DNA of 64,000 nt from Bacteroidota bacterium (GCA_016702705.1 JADJDM010000009.1:62001-126000), one strand, 5' to 3'. Positions 8,975-17,968 are shown, counted from the stretch's first letter. Notes: generated from the sequence alone by a model not told the origin. Translations and numbers: made by a program.

Positions 8975-9208
8975 GTTTTTTTCAATGCAAATAAAATCTG
9001 CAATGTAAGTTTAGATTGCATGTTGTCTTCTAAACTTAACACCCAAATTTTTATTTCTTACACTTTGCCACAAGGCATCTTCAGCCTCAGTTTGTGGTTG
9101 TCTATTCTCACGCGCAAATTGTTTAAGTAATGTATAGATTTCAGCATTGGCAGTCTGCCAAGAAAACCTATCCCCCTTCTCCCGTGGAGAAGGACCGGGG
9201 ATGAGGCT
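8770..9208 (-). mobile_element. In-frame DUF559 nuclease insertion in leuS
   Basis: About 439 bp separate the LeuRS segments GSSLRF and KTIEVFTTRPDT, which are adjacent in ordinary LeuRS. The insert encodes TEAEDALWQSVRNKNLGVKFRRQHAI, a stop, then TYIADFICIEKN and LIIEVDG, the pattern of DUF559 (a Vsr/PD-(D/E)XK-like endonuclease fold). Each end has a hairpin: TCCCTCTCC-ACG-GGAGAGGGA (8784-8804) and CCTTCTCC-CGT-GGAGAAGG (9175-9193), which translate as PSPVEREAEGE and IPGPSPREKG. The host frame is kept across both junctions. A single TAA (9011-9013) interrupts the module. It shows no intein or intron features. Confidence 0.85.
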
Positions 9209-10093
9209 GAATCTCAGACTCGACCCCTCACTTCTTCCTATCCAATATCTCTGCGCTTCTTTTAAACTATCTGTCCAATCAATTTTATCTAATCCATCTA
9301 ACAAACGTTGAGAGTATGCAGTAATACGCATGCTCCATTGTTTCATTAATTTTCTTTCTACTGGATATCCACCACGCTCACTAACTCCGTCTTTTACTTC
9401 ATCATTGGCAAGCACTGTTCCTAAAGCGGGGCACCAGTTTACATAAGCTTCACCTAAATAAGCAATACGAAAATTCATTAAAATTTCGCTGCGCTTTTTC
9501 TCAGGAAAGTTTTTCCAATCATTAGGAGAGAAGGCAGTTAATTCTTTTTCAATTTCTCCAGTTAAAATATCATGTGTTAATCCTTTAAAACCTTCTGTAT
9601 CGAAAATATGCATCAAGGTTTCAATTGCTTCAGCTTTATTAGTGCGTGGGTTGTACCAGCTGTTGAACAACTGAATAAAAATCCATTGCGTCCATTTATA
9701 ATATTCAGGGTCAGAAGTTCTTACTTCTCTGTCCCAATCAAATGAAAAACCAATTTTGTCTAGTTGCTCGCGGTAACGTGCAATGTTTTGTTCGGTTGTA
9801 ATTGCAGGATGTTGCCCCGTTTGTATTGCATATTGCTCAGCAGGTAAACCAAATGAGTCGTAACCCATTGGATGCAATACATTAAATCCTTTATGACGTT
9901 TGTAACGAGATACAATATCAGAAGCAATATAACCCAGCGGATGACCTACGTGTAAGCCTGCTCCAGATGGGTAAGGAAACATATCTAATACATAGTATTT
10001 TGGTTTTGAACCATCATTACTTGCTTTAAATGTTTTATTAGTAGCCCAGTTCTTTTGCCACTTCTTTTCTATCTCCGTAAAATTGTATTCCAT
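9011..10093 (-). CDS. leuS: Leucyl-tRNA synthetase, 5' part up to the in-frame stop
   Basis: LeuRS charges tRNA-Leu with leucine in the cytoplasm and is essential. This part starts with MEYNFTEIEKKWQ, the usual N-terminus, and has the class I HIGH motif as HVGH at residues 48-51 in the context PSGAGLHVGHPLGY. The zinc/insertion region follows, up to RYWIGRSEGSSLRF at the start of the CP1 editing domain. From about residue 296 the protein is an inserted DUF559 module and ends at TAA (9011-9013). The 3' part continues in the same frame. Without the insert the two parts make a complete enzyme of about 970 residues. Whether the cell reads through, makes two chains, or carries another leuS copy cannot be seen here. 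Confidence 0.9.
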   Translation of the reverse strand: MEYNFTEIEKKWQKNWATNKTFKASNDGSKPKYYVLDMFPYPSGAGLHVGHPLGYIASDIVSRYKRHKGFNVLHPMGYDSFGLPAEQYAIQTGQHPAITTEQNIARYREQLDKIGFSFDWDREVRTSDPEYYKWTQWIFIQLFNSWYNPRTNKAEAIETLMHIFDTEGFKGLTHDILTGEIEKELTAFSPNDWKNFPEKKRSEILMNFRIAYLGEAYVNWCPALGTVLANDEVKDGVSERGGYPVERKLMKQWSMRITAYSQRLLDGLDKIDWTDSLKEAQRYWIGRSEGSSLRFSLIPGPSPREKGDRFSWQTANAEIYTLLKQFARENRQPQTEAEDALWQSVRNKNLGVKFRRQHAI

Positions 10094-10187
10094 AAGTCAA
10101 AAATAAGAGGTCGAATTTACGAAAAATAGGGGTTTCGGGGCTCATTTTTTAAGAAAATGATTACATTTAAACTATATAAATTATTGC

Positions 10188-12293
10188 ATGAATAAAATAG
10201 TAAAACTGTTGCTTGTGTTTTTAATTACTGGTTCTTCTTTGTTTGCACAAAAGCAAAGGAAGATAGATAGTTTAAAAACGATGCTTTCGGGCAGTATTCA
10301 TGATACAATAAGAACAAAAACATTAAATGCTTTAGCAAAATTGTATTGGACAAATAATCCAGATACCGCAATGGTATTGGTTCTTCAATCAGAAAAAGTA
10401 GCCGAAAAATTGAAGGATAAAAAGTACCAATGTATTACAACAATTTACAAAGCATATATAATTTCGGCACTAGGTAATTATGATAGTGCTATTGTAGTTT
10501 ACCAGCAAGCAATTGATTTATCTAAAAAAAATAAAAAGGATAAACCACTTGGGCAAGCATTAACCGCTTTAGGTAATGTGTATAATATTATTGGCGATTA
10601 TGATAGTGCAATTAAATATTATATGGAAGCCTTAACAATTCAGGAGCGACTGGCAGATAAAGTTGGAATGGCAAAAACTTATAATAGTTTGGGTGTTTTG
10701 TTCGAGTGGCAAAAGGATTATAAAAGTGCGCTTAACTACCATAAACAAGCCTTCGTAATAAAAACGGAATTAGAAGATTCTGTTGAAATGGCAACATCTT
10801 TAAATAATATGGGAATTGTTTATGAATCGATGAAGGATACGGAGAATGCATTAAAGCATCACCTACAATCATTGGAAATTAGGAAACTTATTGATGATAA
10901 GAATGGTTTGATTATGTCCTACACAAATTTGGGAAATATTTATTCTCATAATAATAAATCAAAAGAGGCAATTGATTTTTTAAGTAAGGCTTATGCCTTA
11001 GCAATTGAAATAAAAGATAGACTTAATTTGGCTAGAGTTGCCTTTGATTTGGGAAATCATTACTTTATAATTAAAGAGTATGAGAAGGGAGTAAAATATA
11101 TTTTGGAGGCTGAGGGGATTTCAGAGGAAATGGAGATTAAAGAATTACAGAGAGATGTTTATAAAGAGCTTTCAGATTATTTTATAATGAAGAAAGATTA
11201 CAAGGCTGCTTTGGATTATTCCTTAAAGTATAGAGATGTAAATGATAGTTTGTACAATGAAAATAAAACAAAGGAGATACAAGGTTTAAATTCGAAATAC
11301 CAAAGTGAAAAGAAAGAACAAGAAATAAATTCGCTTAATCAACAAAGTAAAATTCAGCAATTGGATATTAAGCAAAAGAGAACATCTATGTACTCTTTGT
11401 TTGCAGGAGTTTTGTTGTTAATATTAATCGCAATCATTTTATTTAATAGAAATAGAATTAAGCAAAAGGCGAATAAAGAATTAGCCGAAAAAAATAATTT
11501 GATTGAACATCAAAAGCATCTTGTTGAAGAAAAAAACCATGAAATTACCGATAGTATTAATTACGCTAAACGTATTCAAACTGCTTTGCTGCCTTCAGAG
11601 GATTCATTTAAAGAATTAATCCCGCAATCCTTCGTTTTATTTAAACCAAAGGATATTGTTTCCGGCGATTTCTTTTGGATAAATGGAAAGGATAATTTTA
11701 TTTTTTATGTAGCTGCTGATTGCACCGGGCATGGTGTTCCAGGAGCATTTATGAGTATGTTAGGAACCTCGTTTTTAAATGAAATTATTAATGAAAAAGA
11801 TGTTATTGAACCTGGCGATATTTTGGATTTATTGAAAATAAAAATCATCAAATCACTAAAGCAAAAGGGTGAAGTGGGTAGCAATAAAGATGGAATGGAT
11901 ATGGTACTTTGCAGGATAGACACTTCAAAAAACGAATTAGTTTTTGCTGCAGCAAATAATCCTTTATGGTTATTAAGAGATGGTGAAATAATTGAATACA
12001 AAGCCGATAAACAACCTGTAGGTATTGGTTCAGAAGGATTTGAGCATTTTAATCAACATACTATCCAATTACTAAAAGGCGACTTAGTTTATACTTTTAG
12101 TGATGGTTATGCAGATCAATTTGGTGGACCTAAAGGAAAGAAATTTAAGTACAAACAAATGGAGGAAATTATACTTGCAAATGCGAACGAATCAATGGAA
12201 TTCCAAAAGAATGGTTTGGATGAGCGTTTTGAAAAGTGGAGAGGTGAATTGGAGCAAGTAGATGATGTTTGCATCATTGGAGTGAAAATATAA
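10188..12293 (+). CDS. TPR-containing SpoIIE-family (PP2C) phosphatase
   Basis: A 701-residue protein with a signal peptide (cleaved near FAQ, residue 21), followed by about seven tetratricopeptide repeats (residues 60-340), for example AIKYYMEALTIQERLADKVG. A transmembrane helix (SLFAGVLLLILIAIILF, about 400-418) and a coiled coil lead into a cytoplasmic SpoIIE/PP2C phosphatase domain (about 465-701) with DIVSGDFFW, TGHGVPGAFMS and a C-terminal FSDGYADQFGG, the metal-binding motifs of the family. The layout suggests a membrane sensor whose periplasmic TPR part controls a serine/threonine phosphatase acting on an anti-anti-sigma or similar partner; no such partner is adjacent. Confidence 0.88.
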   Translation: MNKIVKLLLVFLITGSSLFAQKQRKIDSLKTMLSGSIHDTIRTKTLNALAKLYWTNNPDTAMVLVLQSEKVAEKLKDKKYQCITTIYKAYIISALGNYDSAIVVYQQAIDLSKKNKKDKPLGQALTALGNVYNIIGDYDSAIKYYMEALTIQERLADKVGMAKTYNSLGVLFEWQKDYKSALNYHKQAFVIKTELEDSVEMATSLNNMGIVYESMKDTENALKHHLQSLEIRKLIDDKNGLIMSYTNLGNIYSHNNKSKEAIDFLSKAYALAIEIKDRLNLARVAFDLGNHYFIIKEYEKGVKYILEAEGISEEMEIKELQRDVYKELSDYFIMKKDYKAALDYSLKYRDVNDSLYNENKTKEIQGLNSKYQSEKKEQEINSLNQQSKIQQLDIKQKRTSMYSLFAGVLLLILIAIILFNRNRIKQKANKELAEKNNLIEHQKHLVEEKNHEITDSINYAKRIQTALLPSEDSFKELIPQSFVLFKPKDIVSGDFFWINGKDNFIFYVAADCTGHGVPGAFMSMLGTSFLNEIINEKDVIEPGDILDLLKIKIIKSLKQKGEVGSNKDGMDMVLCRIDTSKNELVFAAANNPLWLLRDGEIIEYKADKQPVGIGSEGFEHFNQHTIQLLKGDLVYTFSDGYADQFGGPKGKKFKYKQMEEIILANANESMEFQKNGLDERFEKWRGELEQVDDVCIIGVKI

Positions 12294-12325
12294 AGATAAG
12301 GCTTCAATTATGAAGCCTTATCTTT
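12292..12325. terminator. Bidirectional hairpin terminator
   Basis: A 14-bp perfect stem (12292-12305 with 12312-12325) with a 6-nt loop, A-run before and T-run after, between convergent genes. Confidence 0.85.
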
Positions 12326-12343
12326 TTAAAACGGAGTTAATAA

Positions 12344-13141
12344 CTAGCCGGGTCTAAAATTTATAGGAAGATTAAAATAAACAGGAACAAAGTTATTTCC
12401 TTGTTTGCCAGGCTTCCATTTTGGCATTCCTCTTACAACTCTTAATGCTTCTTTTGATAATCCTTCACCACCAGTAACTCCTTTTAAAACTTCAGCAGTT
12501 GAGATGGACCCATCCGCATTTACAACAAATTTCACAAATACTCTTCCGCCAATTCCTGCTTCTAATTCCATTTGAGGATATTTGGTGTTGTTTTGAAGGT
12601 AAGTCATTAATGCATTTATTCCACCAGGAAATTCCGGCATTACTTCTGCAATTGCTATGGGCTCCACTATCGTTACGGAGGGTGTCGCAACCACTGTAAT
12701 TGTGCTTGTGCCTGGTCCAACTGCATTTGGATCAATAACATTGCTTGTGTCGCCAGTGGAAGTTACTAAACTTAAACTAGTGTTTGGGTTGATTGGTTCA
12801 ATAGGTTCGTTTGTAAATACTGTACTAATTGCAGTTGAAGCTGGACCCGAAGCTGATTGTTCGATTTTTTGTTCAGGTTGTTCAATTGGGGTAACATCAA
12901 TTGGTACAATGGTTTCAATTTGTTCTGCAAATGTTACCTTCTCAATTGGTTTTTCTTTAAAATAGTTATTGTAAGCTAAAGAAGAACCAACTAACAAAAG
13001 TAAAGAGGATGCAACTATTGTTAAAGCTTTAATCACTGTGTCGTTGTATGCATTTCTAATTGCATATGCGCCGTAATTTTTGTTCTTGTTTTCAAAAATC
13101 ATGTCTAACATGTTTTCTGGATTGCTGTTGTAAGTTTTCAT
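12344..13141 (-). CDS. TonB-family energy transducer
   Basis: A 265-residue protein. The cytoplasmic N-terminus has the Bacteroidota TonB signature FENKNKNYGAYAIRN, followed by a single transmembrane helix at about residues 39-56 and a linker rich in proline, glutamate and threonine. The C-terminal TonB domain is at about 170-265, starting EVMPEFPGGINALMTYL, with GGRVFVKFVVNADGSI and a final FVPVYFNLPINF. TonB proteins couple the proton motive force to outer-membrane transporters. No exbB, exbD or receptor gene is next to it, so its partners are elsewhere. Confidence 0.88.
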   Translation of the reverse strand: MKTYNSNPENMLDMIFENKNKNYGAYAIRNAYNDTVIKALTIVASSLLLLVGSSLAYNNYFKEKPIEKVTFAEQIETIVPIDVTPIEQPEQKIEQSASGPASTAISTVFTNEPIEPINPNTSLSLVTSTGDTSNVIDPNAVGPGTSTITVVATPSVTIVEPIAIAEVMPEFPGGINALMTYLQNNTKYPQMELEAGIGGRVFVKFVVNADGSISTAEVLKGVTGGEGLSKEALRVVRGMPKWKPGKQGNNFVPVYFNLPINFRPG

Positions 13142-13172
13142 ACTACATTTTTTTAAGGTGATTAATAAAATA

Positions 13173-13188
13173 AGTAAAGCGCTTTACT
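13173..13188. promoter_or_regulatory. 16-bp perfect palindrome upstream of the tonB-like gene
   Basis: AGTAAAGCGCTTTACT is a perfect palindrome 32 bp upstream of the start codon. Its place and symmetry fit a dimeric repressor operator, but no regulator is identified. No TAnnTTTG element is evident on the gene's strand here. Confidence 0.4.
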
Positions 13189-13432
13189 ATCTTTCGATTT
13201 TTAGTGTTGCGCAGCACTTCCAATCAATCGACAATTCAAAAGTATATATAGCACATTCATAAAACTACATTCATCTGTGATGTGGCAGCAACTATTTTTT
13301 AAGTGGTAGCTTTTAGGTGATATTTGGTAAGAACAGATATTGAGTTGTTGAATTAATGAGTTATTGAATTTATTATCAATTGTATGAAAATTATTTCTCA
13401 CTAAATTCATTTGACTTGTAAATCAATAATTC

Positions 13433-13555
13433 AAGGGAATCTCAAGTGATTCATTTATCGAGGCGAACAAAAAATTAAAACGTAGTGTGCTACGGCACAT
13501 GAGGCTTTAAATTTTGAAGTTCAACGATGAGAAATGGATTAATTGAGATTCCCTT
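13433..13555. repeat. Palindromic element A (123 bp) with conserved core
   Basis: Terminal inverted repeats of about 28-31 bp with a few mismatches (13433-13460 and 13525-13555) flank a core with the hairpin CGTAG-TGTG-CTACG (13481-13494), the segment TATCGAGGCGAACAAAAAA, and a TTTTGAAG...GATGAGAAA segment. The core aligns with element B at 51433-51593 although the terminal repeats are unrelated. The element ends inside the stop codon of the next gene. The rest of this 412-bp gene-free stretch (13142-13553) holds only the palindrome at 13173. Confidence 0.75.
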
Positions 13556-16500
13556 AAAAGAAAGCGCGTACTTGTGCTCCACCAATATGTATGATGCGGT
13601 TTCCAGGGGATTTACGTCCTTCGTAATTAAAGCTTATTTGCAAATAAGCACTTAGGTTTTGTTGGTAATTAAGGTTCCAAGTAAAGTTATCTCCTGGTTT
13701 TAAGGAGTTCAACATTTCGAAAGCAATTGGTGAGTTTAATACATCATTGTATGAAATTCGTAAATAATCGGCACGCAGTATAAAACTTCCTTTTGATAGT
13801 TTGTTGTATTTTAATTCAAGTAAAATATCATCAATACTTGCTTTTTGATTGCCATATTCTTTTGCGTTTTTTTTCTCACTTCGTTTGTATCCAATGCTTG
13901 TTCTAAAGGCTGTGTTAGGTTGATAAGAAATACGCGGCTCTGTTTCATAAAACTCAATATTATAATTTCTGTTACCTAAATAGGCGGCAAAAGAGTTTTT
14001 GTTTCCTGCAGTTGAATTAGTAAAAAATCCCCAAGCTTTGGTAAAGTTAATTCGTGTTCTTAATTCGTGTTGTATGGTTGCTCTGCTTTCTAATCCATTT
14101 ACTAAAAGTTGCTTTATTTTATTGTCCTGGTAATTATAATCAAAACCACCAATAGCAGAGTTTTGATTGAAGAAAAATGCTTGTCTAAATGATGAGTTGT
14201 TACTCATTAATGTTGAATCGGGAATGCTAGTGTCAAATGGATTGTAAATCCTGTCGTTACTAGTTGCAATCGATTTGTTATCTGTTCTGTAAACTGTTTG
14301 TGTTGAAAAGCGCGACATGAGTTTAACAAACTTATTCGACTTTTCATTTTTAAATACGCTTGGTCGCAAATAAATACTTCCACTAAATTGATTGTGTGCC
14401 GCTTTTACATAGCTATTAGTTGGCGTAAATATTTTAATGAATGTTGCTTGGTCGGTGTATTGGGCAATTTCAAATTCGTTTAGTTCTTTAATTCCGTTTC
14501 CATTATAATCATTCCAATAATATTGTCCTTGCCCCGCTGCAACTTGTATAAAAGAATATTCTTTGCGTTGCTCTAATCCATATCCAATTTCGTAGAAAAT
14601 ATTTCCTTGAATAAATCCTTTCCAAATTTTTGGAGCATATTCTAATCTACTTAATAAAGTATTATCTGGTTTTGTGCTAATTAAAAGTGAATCTAATATT
14701 TGTAACTGACGATAAATTACCGTTGTTTTTATTGTGTGATTTCTAATGCTATTGATGTCAGCGCTAAATCCATAGTTTTGCGCATAAGCGGTTGATTTAA
14801 GCCTGTTGCCACTTGCTTTTTTATCTGTACGCTCACGATAAAAAATTTTAAATACGTTTCCAGTTGTATCTGCTTTGCTAATGTTTCCTTCACGTTCCCA
14901 AAAAGCATAACTATTGGCGAGCACCGAATCTTTTGATTTATAGTTGAATTGGTTTTGTTCTAACTCATCAATGTAACCGAAAGCAACTTTCCTAAAAACA
15001 TATTTTGCATTTGTTTTGTGTCGATAAAATTGCGTGTTAGTATTTGTGAATTTATCTTTTGATTGCAAGTATGTTGGATTAAACTGAATGCTTAATGGTC
15101 CAACTAAATAACTGTTCATTAATTGATGACGGAAACCTTCGTAATTGCCTTCTTCAATAAAAGCATTTCCAGTATAAATGCTTTTCATTTTTCCTTTTAT
15201 ATCAAAACCAATTTGAGCGCCTGCAATGTGCTGAATGTTTTTGACCGAGTCGTTTCTTCTGTTCCAATCACGTGTAAATTCGATGGCTCTAAAACGCTCT
15301 ATTTGCGAAAAATGTTTGTCGATTACTTCGTAAGAAGCATTTGTAATGATAAATGATTTTGTTTGTGAGCTATCTGTTTTTTTTATTTCGAATTTTTTAT
15401 CAAAATTTATTTTACCTCCGTAGCCTTTGTCATCATTACTGTTGGCAGATGAAAAAGTATTGATGTCATTTTTGGTGAGTGCACCTTCCCAAGTTATTGC
15501 CCCGTTCTTTTTTAGTTTGTATGCGCCAGTGGTTACATACATTTGTTTTTGTTTGGGCGTAACAATAATTACAATAGGTTCATAATTCCCTTGTTTAATT
15601 CCTAAAATAGGTTCTGTCCATTGGTATACTTTTCCATTTGCCAAGCTTTGTATTTGTTTGTAATTTCCATTTCCTTCGCCAACATAACTAAAGCGTACAC
15701 GATAAGCAGTGTCGGGCGATGTAGAATATTTATAAATTGGATACGTGCCACTTGCAGCTATGGAATCTAATTTGTCATAAAACACTTCGGTAGTATTAAA
15801 GTCGGAAACGCTTGCGCCATCTGTAATTGCCAAGCTTAATGTGTCACCAATGTTTCTTAAAAGTAATTTTTCGCTTGCACTTAACTCTTGTTGAAAGGGT
15901 TTGTTTTTATTGTCTTGTTCGCTAAAAATATGAAATCCTAAATCTAAATTTGTCGATTGATATTCTTCTCCAATATAATATAGCGAACGGTTGTAATTTC
16001 TTTCTGAGTATTGAAATTCAACCGTGATACGTTTATCTTTTGTAATAATTTGTTTTGCTGTAAATGTAATTTCCGAAGTGTTATAATCAATTACATACTC
16101 ATTCTCTTGCCCACGTTGTACAAGCTTTCCATCAATGTAAACTTTTTCCGTTCCAGATAAAACAATAATAAATAATTCGTTATCTGCTCCTCGTAAACGA
16201 TAAGGACCTTGGTTGTTTTCAATTCCTATAATAGTATTACGCGCAAACTTTCCTCTTGAAATTGCTCCCGATACTTTAGTGCTAAGTTTGGAAGTTTTTA
16301 TTGCATTTGAATCTAAAACAAAATTGTTTTCGAAATATAAACCTTGGGTGCGTTTGTAATAATTCATGAAATAACTCTTTGGCCGGCTCAACTGAAAATC
16401 ACCCATAATAAGTTTATTGTTATCATCGCTTAGCTGAATAAAAACCTTATCAAACTCCTGTAATTGCTGTGTATTTCCGTCGGGTTGAATTGGAATGTTA

Positions 16501-17036
16501 TTATCCGTTGCAGCTAATACCAAATCAATATCGTTACTTAATTTACCTGCAACTTGCAAATTCATATTTGAATTTACAACAACATCTTGGTTGTTTCCAA
16601 AACTAATTCCACGTGATATACTACCGTTTTTACTTAATCCATCATTTTGGAAAATAGGAGTAATAGGATTAATTGCATTGTAATTAATAATAAATGGATT
16701 TTGCCCCAAACTTTGATCTCTGTTAAGCATTGAGATGTCCTTATTAAAATGTTCCTTATTAAAATTAATAGGATACACTTTGTAAGATATGCGAACGCTA
16801 TCGCTAGTGTTTTTTAAAATCAGAAAATTCTTTTTAGAATCGAAAATATAATCTTTGTTAGAAATTAATTTGTTGCCACTTGTAATAATTAAACTTCCAT
16901 CGACAATACTTAACGAATCTAAAAAAATTGTGTCTTTACTTGCTTTTAAAAATAAGTTGCGTTGAGAGCCGGTTTGCGCTTTAACTTGTATTACTACAAT
17001 AAAAAAGAATAGTATGGCTTTTATATACTTCAACAC
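13554..17036 (-). CDS. Large secreted/outer-membrane protein of unknown function
   Basis: A 1160-residue protein with a signal peptide (VKAQ at about residue 20). It contains LSKNGSISRGISFGNNQDVVV at about 135-155, then DNNIPIQPDGNTQQLQEFDKV and FIQLSDDNNKLIMGDFQLSRP. The rest alternates polar and aromatic residues in short strands, like a beta-barrel or large beta-sandwich. A segment YYWNDYNGNGIKELNEFEIA looks like a calcium-binding loop. The final residues end in aromatic FF, in keeping with an outer-membrane barrel. Long proteins of this kind occur widely in Bacteroidota and are usually annotated as hypothetical. It shares only a general style with SprA and is about half its size. Function unknown. 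Confidence 0.8.
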   Translation of the reverse strand: MLKYIKAILFFFIVVIQVKAQTGSQRNLFLKASKDTIFLDSLSIVDGSLIITSGNKLISNKDYIFDSKKNFLILKNTSDSVRISYKVYPINFNKEHFNKDISMLNRDQSLGQNPFIINYNAINPITPIFQNDGLSKNGSISRGISFGNNQDVVVNSNMNLQVAGKLSNDIDLVLAATDNNIPIQPDGNTQQLQEFDKVFIQLSDDNNKLIMGDFQLSRPKSYFMNYYKRTQGLYFENNFVLDSNAIKTSKLSTKVSGAISRGKFARNTIIGIENNQGPYRLRGADNELFIIVLSGTEKVYIDGKLVQRGQENEYVIDYNTSEITFTAKQIITKDKRITVEFQYSERNYNRSLYYIGEEYQSTNLDLGFHIFSEQDNKNKPFQQELSASEKLLLRNIGDTLSLAITDGASVSDFNTTEVFYDKLDSIAASGTYPIYKYSTSPDTAYRVRFSYVGEGNGNYKQIQSLANGKVYQWTEPILGIKQGNYEPIVIIVTPKQKQMYVTTGAYKLKKNGAITWEGALTKNDINTFSSANSNDDKGYGGKINFDKKFEIKKTDSSQTKSFIITNASYEVIDKHFSQIERFRAIEFTRDWNRRNDSVKNIQHIAGAQIGFDIKGKMKSIYTGNAFIEEGNYEGFRHQLMNSYLVGPLSIQFNPTYLQSKDKFTNTNTQFYRHKTNAKYVFRKVAFGYIDELEQNQFNYKSKDSVLANSYAFWEREGNISKADTTGNVFKIFYRERTDKKASGNRLKSTAYAQNYGFSADINSIRNHTIKTTVIYRQLQILDSLLISTKPDNTLLSRLEYAPKIWKGFIQGNIFYEIGYGLEQRKEYSFIQVAAGQGQYYWNDYNGNGIKELNEFEIAQYTDQATFIKIFTPTNSYVKAAHNQFSGSIYLRPSVFKNEKSNKFVKLMSRFSTQTVYRTDNKSIATSNDRIYNPFDTSIPDSTLMSNNSSFRQAFFFNQNSAIGGFDYNYQDNKIKQLLVNGLESRATIQHELRTRINFTKAWGFFTNSTAGNKNSFAAYLGNRNYNIEFYETEPRISYQPNTAFRTSIGYKRSEKKNAKEYGNQKASIDDILLELKYNKLSKGSFILRADYLRISYNDVLNSPIAFEMLNSLKPGDNFTWNLNYQQNLSAYLQISFNYEGRKSPGNRIIHIGGAQVRAFF

Positions 17037-17113
17037 TTAATAGGGATAACGCAATTTAAAAATACAAAATTGTGTAAATTATATGTAATAATAGGCAATT
17101 TGCGAATTCTGTT

Positions 17114-17121
17114 TAAATTTG
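17114..17121 (+). promoter_or_regulatory. Possible -7 element of xth
   Basis: TAAATTTG matches TAnnTTTG, 16 bp before the ATG. There is no TTG at the expected 19-nt distance, so this is weak. Confidence 0.3.
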
Positions 17122-17137
17122 GAAAAATTAAATTGCA

Positions 17138-17905
17138 ATGCGCAGAATTATAACTTATAACGTAAATGGCATAAGAGCCGCAATGGGAAAGGGACTTATT
17201 GATTGGATGAAGAGTACTGACCCAGATATTTTATGTGTTCAGGAAATTAAAGCAAGCCCCGAACAAGTTGGTGTGTTTGAGTTTGAGGAGATGGGTTATC
17301 ATCATTATTGGTATCCGGCACAAAAAAAAGGGTACAGCGGAGTTGCTATTTTTAGCAAGCAAAAGCCTGATAATGTTGTTTATGGTTGTGGTATAAAGGA
17401 ATATGATGATGAGGGAAGATTTATTCGTGCAGATTATGGTGATATTTCGGTGATCAGTGTTTATCATCCAAGTGGTAGTAGTGGTGATGATAGACAAGCA
17501 TTTAAAATGAAGTGGCTGGCAGATTTCGCGAATTACATTGAAGAATTAAGAAGCGAACGACCAAAATTGATTATTTCGGGCGATTACAATATTTGTCACA
17601 AAGCAATTGATATTCACAACCCAAAATCAAATGCAAATACATCTGGTTTTTTACCCGAAGAGCGCGATTGGTTTGATAAATTTGTTGATTTGGGATACAT
17701 TGATACTTTTCGATTTTTTAATCAGGAACCGCACCAATATTCTTGGTGGAGTTACCGTGCCGGTTCAAGGGGCAAAAATTTGGGTTGGCGCATAGATTAC
17801 AATATGGTTACCCAAAATTTGGAGAAAAATCTAAAGCGGTCGGTTATTTTAAATCAAGCGATGCATTCCGATCATTGCCCTGTTATGTTAGAGATTGATT
17901 TTTAA
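17138..17905 (+). CDS. xth: Exodeoxyribonuclease III (AP endonuclease)
   Basis: A 255-residue member of the ExoIII/AP endonuclease family, full length. Metal and catalytic motifs are all visible: NVNGIRAA at residues 8-15, the metal-binding glutamate in VQEIKA, YHPSGSSGDDR, SGDYNICHKAIDI, RIDYNMVT, and the catalytic histidine in SDHCPVM near the end. The enzyme cuts DNA at abasic sites and removes 3' blocking groups in base excision repair. It is a single-gene unit, divergent from the large envelope protein gene. Confidence 0.93.
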   Translation: MRRIITYNVNGIRAAMGKGLIDWMKSTDPDILCVQEIKASPEQVGVFEFEEMGYHHYWYPAQKKGYSGVAIFSKQKPDNVVYGCGIKEYDDEGRFIRADYGDISVISVYHPSGSSGDDRQAFKMKWLADFANYIEELRSERPKLIISGDYNICHKAIDIHNPKSNANTSGFLPEERDWFDKFVDLGYIDTFRFFNQEPHQYSWWSYRAGSRGKNLGWRIDYNMVTQNLEKNLKRSVILNQAMHSDHCPVMLEIDF

Positions 17906-17960
17906 GTAGTTAATATTTACCTTTGATGTAATAAATAGTAGCTTTTTTGCAGAATTCACT

Positions 17961-17968
17961 TATATTTG
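17961..17968 (+). promoter_or_regulatory. Possible -7 element of the peptide-binding protein gene
   Basis: TATATTTG fits TAnnTTTG exactly, 39 bp before the ATG. The -33 position reads TAG rather than TTG. Confidence 0.45.

Noticed and set aside
6734..10093. Intein or group I/II intron in leuS
   Set aside because: The insert lacks intein splice-junction residues (no Cys/Ser start, no HN-C/S end) and LAGLIDADG or HNH homing motifs. It keeps the protein frame and is too short for a group II intron.
6734..10093. Natural two-subunit LeuRS as in Aquifex
   Set aside because: The split lies inside a foreign DUF559 module, not at the Aquifex site, and the second part has only a TTG within DUF559 sequence as a start.
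13554..17036. SprA (Sov), the T9SS translocon
   Set aside because: The protein is about half the expected length and lacks the repeated SprA architecture; only general style is shared.
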